Origin: VXYL01 sp963666465
GTDB lineage: Bacteria; Pseudomonadota; Gammaproteobacteria; Pseudomonadales; Azotimanducaceae
Reading direction: 5' to 3'
NCBI GenBank assembly: GCA_963666465.1
Contig: OY762824.1
Location: forward strand, 3,410,001-3,474,000
DNA length: 64,000 bases
Translations under genes and position numbers: made by a program
The notes under the pieces: model-generated
The model's database searches: none
The model's input: only the letters and a program-made list of their open reading frames with translations
Told to the model about the DNA's origin: nothing
In this document: piece after piece, positions 52,886 to 61,839 of the stretch
Numbering within the stretch: the stretch's first letter is position 1
How the letters are laid out: each line of letters begins with the position of its first letter

Positions 52886-53644
52886 TTAGAGGTTGATGTC
52901 CGGCCCCGTCGGTTGAGGTGTGGCGCTTCCCCGGCGGCCCGATTCCAGGTTCAGGATCCTCGAGTTCGTGCTTGCGCGCCAGCGGTCTATGGCGGTTACG
53001 GCTTCCTCGTTCTTGATGACGCGCTGTTCGACGCGGGCGGAGAGTTGGGCGGCGATGTTGGCCTTGTCCACCAGGTCGCGGTTGCCGGCCACAAGGCGGT
53101 TCAGCCGCAGGTCGATGGCGGTGAGGCGGTCGGCGATGTCCTGCTGGCGGGAGAAAGCGGTTTCGTGGCGCGAGACGGCGCTCTTGACCGAATCCATGTC
53201 CGCCAAGGCCGCGCCGAGGCTCTTCTCCGTGCCCGCGATGGCGGCTTGGTTGCCTTCAATCCACGCTTTGTTGCGCTTGTTGGAAACATCCCACAGCTTG
53301 CGGATTTCCGATTCCCAGAAGGTGAGTTGCTCGTTGGTTCCTTCCTCGGAGAGGGAGAGGGATTCGTCCGTGAGCCGCGAGCGTTCCTCCAGCGCGGCGA
53401 TGCGGCGGGATGCCTCTTCGAGGGTGGACTTCGTGCTGCGCAGCTCCTCGTGCTGGGTGACGAGAAACCAGCCGCCACCGGCGATGGCGACGAGCAGCGC
53501 CACTAAAGCCACGGAAAGGAGCGCCGAGGAACCGCGCCCGCCACCGGCGCCACCGGTACCACCACGGCGGGAACCACGCTGATACGGGTGCCCCTCGCTG
53601 GGATTGGCCGCGATCAACCCTGCCCTCGAGTCGCCCTCTGCCAC
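52886..53644 (-). CDS. Membrane-anchored coiled-coil protein
   Basis: The 252-residue product has a glycine-rich cytoplasmic N-terminus (GGTGGAGGGRG), one membrane helix (LLSVALVALLVAIAGGGWFLV), then a long coiled coil (STLEEASRRIAALEERSRL) and a helical region (KRNKAWIEGNQAAIAGTEK) up to the C-terminus. I chose a GTG at 53,644, 8 bp after AAGGAG. It is not a family I can name; the layout suits a periplasmic structural or cell-division-associated protein. Its 3' end abuts the IS630 copy. Confidence 0.75.
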   Translation of the reverse strand: MAEGDSRAGLIAANPSEGHPYQRGSRRGGTGGAGGGRGSSALLSVALVALLVAIAGGGWFLVTQHEELRSTKSTLEEASRRIAALEERSRLTDESLSLSEEGTNEQLTFWESEIRKLWDVSNKRNKAWIEGNQAAIAGTEKSLGAALADMDSVKSAVSRHETAFSRQQDIADRLTAIDLRLNRLVAGNRDLVDKANIAAQLSARVEQRVIKNEEAVTAIDRWRASTNSRILNLESGRRGSATPQPTGPDINL

Positions 53645-53735
53645 GCGCTCTCCTTGTCGCTCTTTCTCGCCAATGCTTGCCAATGGCAGCCCGACCGGCA
53701 ACTGGGCCGATCAAGGCCAATCCTACGCTAGCTAG

Positions 53736-53844
53736 CAGCCTGTCGGACTTCGGACGGTGCAAGCTGGCCGAATGCCGACAGGGTGACAGGACGGCTTGGG
53801 CTGGGGCAGGAAGCGTTGCCGAAAGGCAGCGGTTCTTGTGGCGC
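53736..53844 (-). repeat. About 110-bp repeat R, copy 2
   Basis: Inverted relative to copy 1 at 31,759-31,868. The flanking GCTAGCTAGCAGCCTGTCGG at 53,728 marks one end; the other end coincides with the last codon of the Gfo/Idh/MocA gene, so the element inserted exactly at that gene's 3' end or supplies its stop. Confidence 0.75.
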
Positions 53845-54911
53845 TAGATCGCGACTTCCCCGCCGCCGTTCTCCGCCGACCGATACAGCGCGTCCAGCAT
53901 CCGTTGCACAGCCAGGCCATCCTCGCCCGGGGCCAGCGTTGGCCGGTCATGCAGGCAATGCTCGACGAAGTTGAACATCTTGCCCTGGAACATGGGATTC
54001 TGTTTCTCCCCAAGCCAGGCTGGCGTCTTGTTCACCATGTGGCCGTGTTCGTCACGGAAGATCTGCGGCGGATCCCAGCTCGCACCGCCCTTGTCGCCCA
54101 TCAGGGTGAAGTTCCAGTCGTCGCCGGCAATGTGGGCGGCGAAGGCCGCCTCGATGTGGACCACCGCTCCGTTGTCGAAGCGGATACGGCCGACGGCCAG
54201 GTCCTCGACGTCATAGGTGCGGTGGTCCCACCCCTTCCACGCCGATTCGATGCGGTTCGACGGCTTGTTGCCGATGTAGGTGAACATGTCCGCGCAGGCA
54301 CTCACCGGCACCGGCGAGCCCATCGTGTAGTGGGTCATCTCCAGCACATGCACGCCGATGTCGATGAGCGGCCCGCCGCCCTGCAGCTCCTTGCGCCCGA
54401 ACACCCCCCAGTTAGGAATCCCGCGGCGCCGGAGCGCCTTCACGCTGGCATAGAGGATGTTGCCGAACTGCCCGCCATCGGCCGCCCTGCGCAGGAACTG
54501 GGTGCGCGCGTTGTAGCGATACTGGAAGCCAATCACCAGCTTGCGCCCTGCCTCCCTGGCCGCTGCCACCATCCGCTCGCCAGCCTCCGCACTGTCCGCC
54601 AGCGGCTTCTCGCACAGAACGTCGCAGCCAGCCTTCAGCGCGTCGATGGTGGGCTGCTCGTGCAGATTGTTCGGCGTGCAGACCGACACCGCGTCCAAGC
54701 CCTCCGCCGCCAGCATCTCGTTCCAGTCCTCATACCCCGCCGAGATGCCAAACCGCTCCCTGTGCCCGGAGATGGCCTCCTCGGAGATGTCCGCCATCGC
54801 CACCACCTCCACATCGTCCCGCTTCGCAAGCTCGCGCAGATGCGCGCCGGCAATGCCGCCGGCACCAATGAAACCGTAGCGCAGCGTCCTTCTGGAGGTG
54901 CGTCTGGCCAT
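53844..54911 (-). CDS. Gfo/Idh/MocA-family oxidoreductase
   Basis: The 355-residue NAD(P)-dependent dehydrogenase of sugar or cyclitol substrates has the Rossmann motif YGFIGAGGIAGAHLREL, the conserved CTPNNLHEQPTIDAL, the catalytic EKPLAD lysine, and the C-terminal strand domain with GGGPLIDIGVHVLEMTHY (His of the active site). The substrate is unknown. It starts at the ATG at 54,911. Its stop lies at the edge of repeat R copy 2. Confidence 0.93.
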   Translation of the reverse strand: MARRTSRRTLRYGFIGAGGIAGAHLRELAKRDDVEVVAMADISEEAISGHRERFGISAGYEDWNEMLAAEGLDAVSVCTPNNLHEQPTIDALKAGCDVLCEKPLADSAEAGERMVAAAREAGRKLVIGFQYRYNARTQFLRRAADGGQFGNILYASVKALRRRGIPNWGVFGRKELQGGGPLIDIGVHVLEMTHYTMGSPVPVSACADMFTYIGNKPSNRIESAWKGWDHRTYDVEDLAVGRIRFDNGAVVHIEAAFAAHIAGDDWNFTLMGDKGGASWDPPQIFRDEHGHMVNKTPAWLGEKQNPMFQGKMFNFVEHCLHDRPTLAPGEDGLAVQRMLDALYRSAENGGGEVAI

Positions 54912-55058
54912 GTCCCTTTTTCCGTCCTCCGGCTTCACTTCGAACCGCATGCCCTGAGCTCGGGAATCCGTTCGGCCCGGCGGCGTGAACCCCGCCGCCA
55001 TGCTGTCGTTGAACTCCGCTGCCCTGCTCGTCGTCATACTGTCAGCAAGGAGGTCGCG

Positions 55059-55409
55059 ATGCCACCCCGCAACACCTGCAGGTACAAGCTGAAGGTCGGG
55101 AACCAGACCGTTCTCTACGGCTTCACGATAGACTTGCAGCGGCGTGAACGGGAGCGTCAGCGCCGCTGGCCGAATGCGCGGATCGAGCAGATTGGCGAGC
55201 CAACATCCCATCAGGAGCCTTCAGCCGGGGAAGCGTCCCGACCGCTGACGCGCAGGGAAGTGCCGGCAATTCCCCCGTCGCCGGGGGCGTACTTCCATGC
55301 AAGGCTTGGAGGTGGAAGAAGGCGGAGGCTGCGCGTCGCGCCACGCGTGCCGACTGAAGGCACCTGTCAACGAATCCCATGGACGACTTCTGCTGCCAAG
55401 TGTTCGTGA
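55059..55409 (+). CDS. Small GIY-YIG-like protein, paralogue of the remnant at 2,178
   Basis: The 116-residue product starts after a strong AAGGAGG. The first 50 residues (RYKLKVGNQTVLYGFTIDLQ, RRERERQRRWPNARIEQIG) resemble the start of a GIY-YIG domain, where the usual G-[IV]-Y...R-x3-H pattern is weak and no catalytic Glu is seen. So it is probably a non-nuclease relative. The middle EPSAGEAS...PPSPGAYFHAR is shared with the gene remnant at 2,178-2,269, so it belongs to a small family in this genome. The last 30 residues read through low-complexity DNA. Confidence 0.65.
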   Translation: MPPRNTCRYKLKVGNQTVLYGFTIDLQRRERERQRRWPNARIEQIGEPTSHQEPSAGEASRPLTRREVPAIPPSPGAYFHARLGGGRRRRLRVAPRVPTEGTCQRIPWTTSAAKCS

Positions 55410-55482
55410 CAGGAGCTGGTTTCACCCGGGCAACTCGGCACCACACAAGGAGATGGGGCGCAGGGCCAGGGTTCGGCAGTTG

Positions 55483-56886
55483 CTACGATGGACCTGCCGC
55501 CCAACACTCCCGCACCGCTTCCGGCACGCCCGACTCCGCCATGAACGCATCAAAGCGCTCCGCCATTTCCGCAAGTTCCGAAGGATGCTCATCAGCCACG
55601 TTCGCTTCCGCGTTCGGATCCTGGGCCAGATCGTAAAGCTCCGCTTCCCCTTCCGCCCCGCACGGCGCGAATCCCCAGCGTTCCGTGGCAGCAAAGGGCG
55701 TCACCGCCGTCGGCGGACAGCGGCCGTCGCCACCGGGCCGCACAAACCCCGCGCTCACCGCCATCTCTCGATGCTGCCCGCCACCGCCGCGTCGCACCGC
55801 GTCGGCGAAGCTCCTGCCTTCCACCGGCTTCGGCATGGTGGCGTCGAAGCCGGCGAATTCAGCCACCGTCGGCAGGATGTCCTGCGGCTGCGCCAGCAGG
55901 TCGAGGCTCTGGCCCACCGGCACATCCCCGCCGGCGATCAGGAACGGAACGTGGCCGACTTCCGGATAGATCGGCCAATAGCGCTCGTCGTGGTCGCAGA
56001 TGTTGCTCTTGCCGGTGCGATTGTGCTCGCCCAGGCTGGTGCCGTGGTCGCTGGTGACGATGACGATGGTGTCGTCCCACAGCATCAGATCGTCGATCTT
56101 CTGCAGCACGCGTCCCAGGTGACGATCCACCATCTCCGACTCCGCCGCGTAATGCGCCCACAGGTTCGTCAGCTCCTCCGGCGTGTAGTCCGTGGCGGGC
56201 CCGTAGTTGCAGTGCAGCATGGGCTCGCCGTCGTAGTCCGGCTGATAGCGCCGCACCAGGTATTCGGGCGGATCCCAAGGCTCGTGCGGATCGAAGAAAT
56301 CCACCCACAGGAAGAACGGCGTGCCAACGTGGTTCTCCTCCAGCCAGCGCGTGGCGGTGGCGGCGGTGCGGGCGGCAAAGGTGTCCTCTTCCGACTCGAA
56401 GTAGCGGTTCATCCAGCGATGCAAGTCGGTGAGATTGGCGCCACGCCACGCCGGCCTCGCGCGCACCTTGGTCGGCGGCACGGTTTCCCGAATGGGACGG
56501 TTGAGTTGCAGCAGATGCCTGTCGCCCTCCTGCCCCCGGTGCTGGAAGGCGGCGTCGAAGGCGTGCTGGAAGCGGCTGTTGAACAGGTGCGGGCAGTCGC
56601 AGATGAGCTGCGTGGCATAGCCCTGGGCACCCAGACTGCCGGCGATGTGGTTCGGCCCGCTGCGCGAGATGGGCTGCCACGGATAGTGCGGCCAGCCGAG
56701 AACGCCGGTGGCGACATCGGTGCGGTGCGGGATCGTCGGGAAGCTGGCGGTGTAGAACCCTTCGATGGACGTGGTGCGCGCCCGGGCAAAGGCATCGAGG
56801 CAGGGCGTGTACACCGGCCGACTCGCATGGTCGAACAGGTTGTCATAGCGGAACGTATCGGTGATGAGCAGGATGACGTTCTTCAT
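55483..56886 (-). CDS. Sulfatase-family hydrolase with atypical nucleophile site
   Basis: The 467-residue alkaline-phosphatase-fold enzyme has metal-binding start ILLITDTFRYDNL, then the nucleophile region YTASFPTIPHRTDVATG, WVDFFDPHEPWDPPEYL, IVTSDHGTSLGEHNRTG and the final VPFLIAGG. The classical C/S-x-P-x-R maturation motif is not present in standard form: the segment SFPTIPHRT could use Ser or Thr instead, as in sulfatase-like phosphodiesterases. No signal peptide, so cytoplasmic. The substrate is unknown. It lies alone between the small GIY-YIG-like gene and apaH. Confidence 0.88.
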   Translation of the reverse strand: MKNVILLITDTFRYDNLFDHASRPVYTPCLDAFARARTTSIEGFYTASFPTIPHRTDVATGVLGWPHYPWQPISRSGPNHIAGSLGAQGYATQLICDCPHLFNSRFQHAFDAAFQHRGQEGDRHLLQLNRPIRETVPPTKVRARPAWRGANLTDLHRWMNRYFESEEDTFAARTAATATRWLEENHVGTPFFLWVDFFDPHEPWDPPEYLVRRYQPDYDGEPMLHCNYGPATDYTPEELTNLWAHYAAESEMVDRHLGRVLQKIDDLMLWDDTIVIVTSDHGTSLGEHNRTGKSNICDHDERYWPIYPEVGHVPFLIAGGDVPVGQSLDLLAQPQDILPTVAEFAGFDATMPKPVEGRSFADAVRRGGGGQHREMAVSAGFVRPGGDGRCPPTAVTPFAATERWGFAPCGAEGEAELYDLAQDPNAEANVADEHPSELAEMAERFDAFMAESGVPEAVRECWAAGPS

Positions 56887-56990
56887 TCGCGGCTCACGGC
56901 ATCGGCTTGCGGGAGAGGGAAGAATGCCACGCCGATCAGCCCCTGTCGCACTCGTGATATGGACAACGAGTGCGCCTTGCAGAAACCAAG

Positions 56991-57803
56991 CTAAGGCGCG
57001 CCACTGCAATCGACGCAGAACAACCTGCCGTCCTCCAGCCGATACGCCGTGAGGGTCCTGCCCCACACGCACCCGGTGTCGAGACCGATAATGTTGCCGC
57101 GACCCGTCTCGCCGTCCGAGGCGGCCCAATGACCGAACAGCAACCGTCCGCGCGCCTTCGTGGGATAGCGAAACCAGGGCGCGAAGCCTCCCTCCAGCGA
57201 CACTTCGGCTGGAACGCCCTTGAAGGCGAAGTCCATCCGCCCGGCGGGGTCCACAAATCGCATCCGTGTGAGATAGTTGGTGATGACTCGCAGGCGCTCC
57301 ATGCCGGCAAGATCGTCGCTCCAGGCGTCCGGGATGTCGCCATACATGCGCTCGAAGAAGCCGGCGTAGTCCGGCCCGCGGATCGCCCCTTCCACTTCCG
57401 CGGCCAGCGCACTGGCGGTGTCAAGGTCCCAGGTGTGCGGAATGCCGGCATGAACCATCGCCACATCCCCCTCCCGCACCAGCAGCGGCAGCGTCCGCAG
57501 CCAGTGGGCGAGCTCGGGGCAGTCCGGCGCCGCCAGCACATCCGCCAAGGTGTCGCTGCGGCGAGGTTTGTGGCCGCCAAGGACGATGGCCAGCAAGTGC
57601 AGGTCGTGATTGCCCAGCACGCAAGTGGCCTGATCGCCCAAGTCCCGCACGAAGCGCAGCGTGGCGAGGTTGCCCGGCCCGCGATTGACCAGATCCCCCA
57701 CGCACCAGAGCCGATCTCGATTCTGGTCGAAGCCAACCCGGTGCAAGAGCCGCTTCAGGCTGCGAAAACACCCCTGGATGTCGCCGACCACATAGGTCGC
57801 CAC
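56991..57803 (-). CDS. apaH: Bis(5'-nucleosyl)-tetraphosphatase ApaH
   Basis: ApaH cuts Ap4A symmetrically to two ADP and removes Np4 caps from RNA. The 270-residue product has all metal motifs of the PPP phosphatase fold: VVGDIQGC at the start, WCVGDLVNRGP, VLGNHDLH, MVHAGIPHTW and LLFGHWAA. The gene order apaG-apaH with 3 bp between them is the common gammaproteobacterial one. Confidence 0.97.
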   Translation of the reverse strand: MATYVVGDIQGCFRSLKRLLHRVGFDQNRDRLWCVGDLVNRGPGNLATLRFVRDLGDQATCVLGNHDLHLLAIVLGGHKPRRSDTLADVLAAPDCPELAHWLRTLPLLVREGDVAMVHAGIPHTWDLDTASALAAEVEGAIRGPDYAGFFERMYGDIPDAWSDDLAGMERLRVITNYLTRMRFVDPAGRMDFAFKGVPAEVSLEGGFAPWFRYPTKARGRLLFGHWAASDGETGRGNIIGLDTGCVWGRTLTAYRLEDGRLFCVDCSGAP

Positions 57804-57806
57804 CCC

Positions 57807-58175
57807 CTACTGCACCACGTTCGGAACGGCCAGCGTGAACGGCGCAATGGGCGCCTCGAACACATCGCCCTCGTCGGTGTGGAACTCGTAATGCCCCTGC
57901 ATGACCCCCACCGGCGTCTCGAGAATGCAGGCGCTGGTATAGCGAAACGCCTGCCCCGGCTCCAGCCGCGGCTGCTTGCCCACGACCCCCGGCCCACGAA
58001 CCTCCTCGCGCTTGCCGTTGCCATCGGTGATGAGCCAGTAGCGGTTCATCAACCGCGCCGGTTCGCCCTCTCGATGGGCGATGGTGATCGTGTAGGCGAA
58101 CACGTGCCGCCCGTTCGCTGGGTCCGACTCCCGCTCAATGAAGGCGGTCTCCACATGCACCGCGATTTCGCTCAT
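57807..58175 (-). CDS. apaG: ApaG protein
   Basis: The 122-residue beta-sandwich protein of the ApaG/DUF525 family has HVFAYTITIAHREGEPARLM, RYWLITDGNG, VRGPGVVGKQPRLEPGQAF and CILETPVGVMQGHYEF. Its biochemical role is not settled, although it is nearly always next to apaH. It starts with an ATG at 58,175. No ksgA is found upstream, unlike the usual ksgA-apaG-apaH order. Confidence 0.96.
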   Translation of the reverse strand: MSEIAVHVETAFIERESDPANGRHVFAYTITIAHREGEPARLMNRYWLITDGNGKREEVRGPGVVGKQPRLEPGQAFRYTSACILETPVGVMQGHYEFHTDEGDVFEAPIAPFTLAVPNVVQ

Positions 58176-58328
58176 TCTCCTCGCTCCCCCGCTGATCCGC
58201 GCGTCCTGGCGCCGGCGGCGAACGGACGTGCGTGGGCGGCGAATATGCTCGCCTTTCGAGCAGCCCGTGGCAAGCACGGCAACGCACCGACTCGGCAGCA
58301 AGAAAGACTCCGCACAAGGTGGAACGAC

Positions 58329-58520
58329 ATGGAACTCGCACTTCCCGACCCGAACCGACAGGAACTCGTTCAAGCCTTGCTCCGGCGATTCGGGCTCCCG
58401 GACGATGACATGCCAGCGGAAGTCCTAAAAGGGTTCCTCGGAGGGCGCGCCCCGACCCCAGCCAACTGCCGGAGCACTATAGAGACGCGCCTGATGAAGA
58501 CAGCGTCGCAGGGTGGGTAG
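58329..58520 (+). CDS. Possible small protein
   Basis: The 63-codon frame starts at an ATG at 58,329 with a weak ribosome site. It encodes MELALPDPNRQELVQALLRR and LPDDDMPAEVLKGFLGG, then a basic tail. The acidic and leucine-rich first half looks protein-like. No family recognised. Divergent from apaG. Confidence 0.35.
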   Translation: MELALPDPNRQELVQALLRRFGLPDDDMPAEVLKGFLGGRAPTPANCRSTIETRLMKTASQGG

Positions 58521-58670
58521 GGAGAATCCAGGGGGGCTACACTTCGCGGCAGATGCTGTGCACTGTCACCGACAAAATCGACATGCTGGACGTACGATGA
58601 CCGGTCCGACCTGACTCAGAGGGACGGTGCCCGCCGAGTCGGTCCCTTCGCCTCCCCGATTTGCGACAGG

Positions 58671-59751
58671 TCACAGCCGGAACATCGCGGCGATGTAGTC
58701 GATCTCCGACGCTCCGCGATCCTCCTGAAACAGGATGTGCTTCTCTGCAAAGTCCGCCCGCGTCCACTTGCCGTCCTCGTATCGGGGCTGCAAGTCGTGG
58801 AAGGGAGTTGCGGACACCACGAAGGAGTCGAGCGTGACGCTGGACACATTCGGTGGGAGGGCCATGGACTCGGCCAAGGCCGGGAGCCTTTCGTGTAGCT
58901 GAGCCTTGTCGTCTCGGGCGTAGGCACGGGCGTTCATCATGCCGTGCGGTTCGATGAAGACGATTCGTTGGGCGCTGCCGTCCTTGATCCAGAGGATGAA
59001 GTCTGGGTAGAAGCCGGATTCCTCGAAGAAGCCGACGCCGCGGCCACGGTCTGGCCGGTGGACGACGCTTGTCTCTTGGCCCAGTGGCGCCTGAGGTCTT
59101 CCACGAAGGTACGCTCGCTTCGGTTCAGGCTGGGTGGAGAAACCTTGATCTCGGCAGGTTGGCGGATCGCGTCCTCGATGAGCAAGGGCTGGTACATGTG
59201 GCGATCGAAGTAGATGCGCGGCGGCAGGTGTCCGTCCGACTCGTAGGGCGCGTCCGAACTCGCGAACGCTCGGACTTCCTCCAAGAAGGCTGTTTGGCTC
59301 TCCGGAACGCTGAGGATGTACTTCGCCCTTGTTTCGCCGACCTCGAAGTTGAACTGCAGATTGGGATCCTCGTTGTCGAGCAGCTGGTAGCGCGTGTGGC
59401 GAGACTCCCATCGCGCTTTCTCATTGCGGTGCTGACGGTCCACCCATTTGCAGAGGATGGCGACGACGACTTGCTGAAGGCTGTCCATGTCCAGGAGTGT
59501 TGCGGGATTGGTCAGGTGCACTGGGGCAACGAGGGCGTAGGCGGACGGGTCCTCCACGACCTTCCTGAGCCCGTTTGGATCGACCGCGAGGTTACGGCAA
59601 CCGCGTTCCGTCACATGGCGCGCCACGGCGAGATAGGCGGCGTTCCAGTCGACAAGGTCCAACGCCTGAGTTAGGTCAATGTCTTCGCCTGAACTCGCAT
59701 CCTCTGTCTCGAAGGAATGGCCGCTCGTCATCGCCTGCGCCCTGCCTCCCC
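58671..59751 (-). pseudogene. Restriction-type DEAD/DEAH helicase, C-terminal part (after IS1595 insertion)
   Basis: This is the 3' half of the gene at 61,901-62,793. It reads EDIDLTQALDLVDWNAAYLA, then RYQLLDNEDPNLQFNFEVGE, RIYFDRHMYQPLL and RTFVEDLRRHW. After a frameshift near 59,085 it continues as GVGFFEESGFYPDFILWI and GSAQRIVFIEPHGMMNARAY, ending in SEIDYIAAMFRL. FYPDFILWI and VFIEPHG resemble the nuclease-like end of type III-style restriction helicases. Both the IS insertion and the frameshift kill it. Confidence 0.8.
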
Positions 59752-59831
59752 AATTCAAAGGGAATTATAACGATGGCTTGACGCAACGCAACCTGCTAGG
59801 GTGGGCGGTGGCATGAAGGGAGGGTCAAGCC

Positions 59832-60362
59832 ATGAAGATTGTCGCGACGGTCGTGCTCGTCTACGCCACCGTCGGCGTGTCCGCACAAAGCACGCTGACC
59901 AAGGCGCAAGAGGGACGGAAGGAAGTAGGCCAGTGCTACTCCGTCTGTACGGAACGGTACGTCAAAGGGTTCTCCGCTGCGGCCATTGGCATCAGCAAAT
60001 GGTGGGAAATCGGCATATCCGACGACTACCTCAACCTCGACATGGCCAGCCAAGAATCCGCCACCGACGCTCTTGGGGTTACCTACTGCGCGTTGCTTGC
60101 GGCGGCGCTGGAGGACATGCGCTCTTGCCGTGACGGTTGTGCGGACGTGGAGGCCGCGTACAGCTACCGGACCAGTCGTGCGAGGACGCGCTTCCTTCGC
60201 CTGTTCGACTCGGAAATGGCGTCGGCGGAGGAAATCGACTTCTGTGACGAATGGGGGGGACTGACGGTCTCCGACGGCCCGCCAAAGGTTAAGGCTGCGC
60301 CAAAGGCTCCGCCCAAACGGGCAGTGAGGGCAGGCGCTGGCGTTGGACAAAACGCAAACTGA
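59832..60362 (+). CDS. Transposon passenger: secreted cysteine-containing protein
   Basis: The 176-residue product starts with a signal peptide (MKIVATVVLVYATVGVSAQS). The mature part has five or six cysteines (CYSVCTERY, TYCALLAAALEDMRSCRDGC) and a basic Ala/Lys/Pro-rich tail (PPKVKAAPKAPPKRAV). I do not recognise it. It starts 72 bp inside the transposon end, on the strand opposite to the transposase. It could be an envelope protein that benefits the host or the element. Confidence 0.7.
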   Translation: MKIVATVVLVYATVGVSAQSTLTKAQEGRKEVGQCYSVCTERYVKGFSAAAIGISKWWEIGISDDYLNLDMASQESATDALGVTYCALLAAALEDMRSCRDGCADVEAAYSYRTSRARTRFLRLFDSEMASAEEIDFCDEWGGLTVSDGPPKVKAAPKAPPKRAVRAGAGVGQNAN

Positions 60363-60520
60363 TACCGCTGGTGCAAATTTGGTACATAATCCGGAAGGCA
60401 ACGCAACCCCTTGAACAGGAGCAAATGACGGTATTAAGATGCGCGACCCAACCCCAACGAGCGGCGGCCTGTAGCAGCCGCACATTGGAAGTTCAAACCA
60501 CCAAAAGAGAGGGAAACGTG

Positions 60521-60763
60521 ATGGCCAATCTGAACGGGAGCGTAGACCGACTTTCCGACGCCTTGCGCGAGGTGTTCCGCGAAGCTGCGGTCGAGGCTGT
60601 CGAACCCATCCGCAAGGAAATGGGCAAAGGCTTTAGGCGGATCGATGGGGAGCTTTCGAGCATCAAGAGCGACGTTTCGAAGCTGGAGAAGAACGTCGCG
60701 CAGGTGGCCGGTGAACTTGCGGAAGTGCACACCACCGTGAACAATCTGGTGCAGAACCCTTGA
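60521..60763 (+). CDS. Transposon passenger: short coiled-coil protein
   Basis: The 80-residue protein follows AGAGGGAAACGTG and begins MANLNGSVDRLSDALREVFR. It is a heptad-rich helix (FRRIDGELSSIKSDVSKLEK, NVAQVAGELAEVHTTVNNL), like small structural or tail-fibre-like coiled coils. No family assigned. It lies 158 bp after the secreted protein and 1 bp overlaps a third small frame. Confidence 0.65.
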   Translation: MANLNGSVDRLSDALREVFREAAVEAVEPIRKEMGKGFRRIDGELSSIKSDVSKLEKNVAQVAGELAEVHTTVNNLVQNP

Positions 60764-60942
60764 GCGCGCCGAAGGTCCAGAACCCCCGCTACGCGGGCGC
60801 ATCCCCGGAGGATGTCGCCCGCGCCCTGCTACGTCGAACGGGCGCCAGAGTGAAGTCCGTTCGAGGCGATCAAGTCCCGGTAGAGAAGCCGCCTGCCGAC
60901 AAGTCCGGCGGCGACCGCCGCCAACTGCGCGGTGGTGTCTGA
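60760..60942 (+). CDS. Transposon passenger: small basic protein (TTG start)
   Basis: The TTG overlaps the stop of the coiled-coil gene (TTGA). The frame encodes SAPKVQNPRYAGASPEDVAR and ALLRRTGARVKSV, a start that I associate with small proteins next to IS1595-type transposases. It runs antiparallel into the 3' end of the transposase gene, so the last 35 codons may be fortuitous. Moderate to low confidence. Confidence 0.4.
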   Translation: MSAPKVQNPRYAGASPEDVARALLRRTGARVKSVRGDQVPVEKPPADKSGGDRRQLRGGV

Positions 60943-61839
60943 CTCCCGGAGATTGTGCTTGCCCGCAAACTGGCGGACATAACGCTCAAGGTGCTTCGGG
61001 CTCATCTTGTGGAAGGTGCCCGTATGCGCCCGCTTGAGCGTGGCCCAGAACGACTCGATCCCATTCGTGTGCGCCTTGCCCCGGACGTACTCCGCGACGG
61101 AGTGGTTGACCGCCTCGTGCTTCACGTCCTGTAGGCCACGATAGGCGGCTGCCTCGTCGGTGTAGACCGTAGCGCCGGGGCTGGCGTGCTCGCCTATGAA
61201 GCCGTGCAGCGTCGGCCTGTCGGCCTTCTCTACCACCGTGGCTCGAACCTTCTTCGTCTCCCGATCCTTCGCGCCGACGACGGTGGCCTTGCCGACGCTG
61301 CCGCGACCCGTCAACTGGGCGCGCTTCGACTTCGCCATGTTCTTGCGCTTTCCGCCGACGTAGGTTTCATCGACTTCGACGGGGCCGCTCATCTTGCCGT
61401 TGCCGGAATGCGGTTCCTTCATCCACGCTTCGCGGATGCGGTGGAGCATGAACCAGGCCGACTTCTGGCTGATGCCGAGGTCGCGGTGGAGCTTCATGCT
61501 GGACACGCCCTTGAGGCTCGTCATTTCGAGGTAGATGGCGATTGCCCACTTGCGCAGGGGAATCTTGGAACGCTCGATGGCGGTGCCGGTGCGGACGGAG
61601 AAGTAGCTTCGGCAGTCCGGGCACCAGTAGGGCATGGGCTTGGCGTTGGGGACTTCGCTGGTCTTCATCGCGCCGCACTTGCCGCAGCATCGCCCTTCGG
61701 GCCAGACTACGGACTCGAACCAGCGCGTGGCGGTAGCCTCGTCCGGGAACATGTCCATGAGCGCCAGCAGGCTGATGCCTTCGCGTTCGGACTTGCCGGG
61801 AGCCTTGTGAGCCATGTCGTTGATCTCTCCACAGTTCAT
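60829..61839 (-). CDS. IS1595-family transposase (DDE, ISXO2-like)
   Basis: The 336-residue product has an N-terminal zinc ribbon (Cys52, Cys55, Cys73, Cys76 in CGKC and CPDC), then the DDE domain with the first Asp in VEVDETYVGGKRKN (Asp157), the second in VYTDEAAAYRG and the third acid in NGIESFWATLKR. The start is either 61,839 or the ATG at 61,815 (MAHKAPGKSE). The gene is intact, and with both ends and target duplication present the element could be mobile. Confidence 0.95.
   Translation of the reverse strand: MNCGEINDMAHKAPGKSEREGISLLALMDMFPDEATATRWFESVVWPEGRCCGKCGAMKTSEVPNAKPMPYWCPDCRSYFSVRTGTAIERSKIPLRKWAIAIYLEMTSLKGVSSMKLHRDLGISQKSAWFMLHRIREAWMKEPHSGNGKMSGPVEVDETYVGGKRKNMAKSKRAQLTGRGSVGKATVVGAKDRETKKVRATVVEKADRPTLHGFIGEHASPGATVYTDEAAAYRGLQDVKHEAVNHSVAEYVRGKAHTNGIESFWATLKRAHTGTFHKMSPKHLERYVRQFAGKHNLRESDTTAQLAAVAAGLVGRRLLYRDLIASNGLHSGARST

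Noticed and set aside
52886..53644. A phage tail-tape or chemoreceptor gene
   Set aside because: It has one membrane helix and coiled coil but no HAMP, signalling hairpin or phage neighbours.
58329..58520. A ksgA gene next to apaG
   Set aside because: The small frame here has no methyltransferase motif and is on the opposite strand; ksgA is not in the window.
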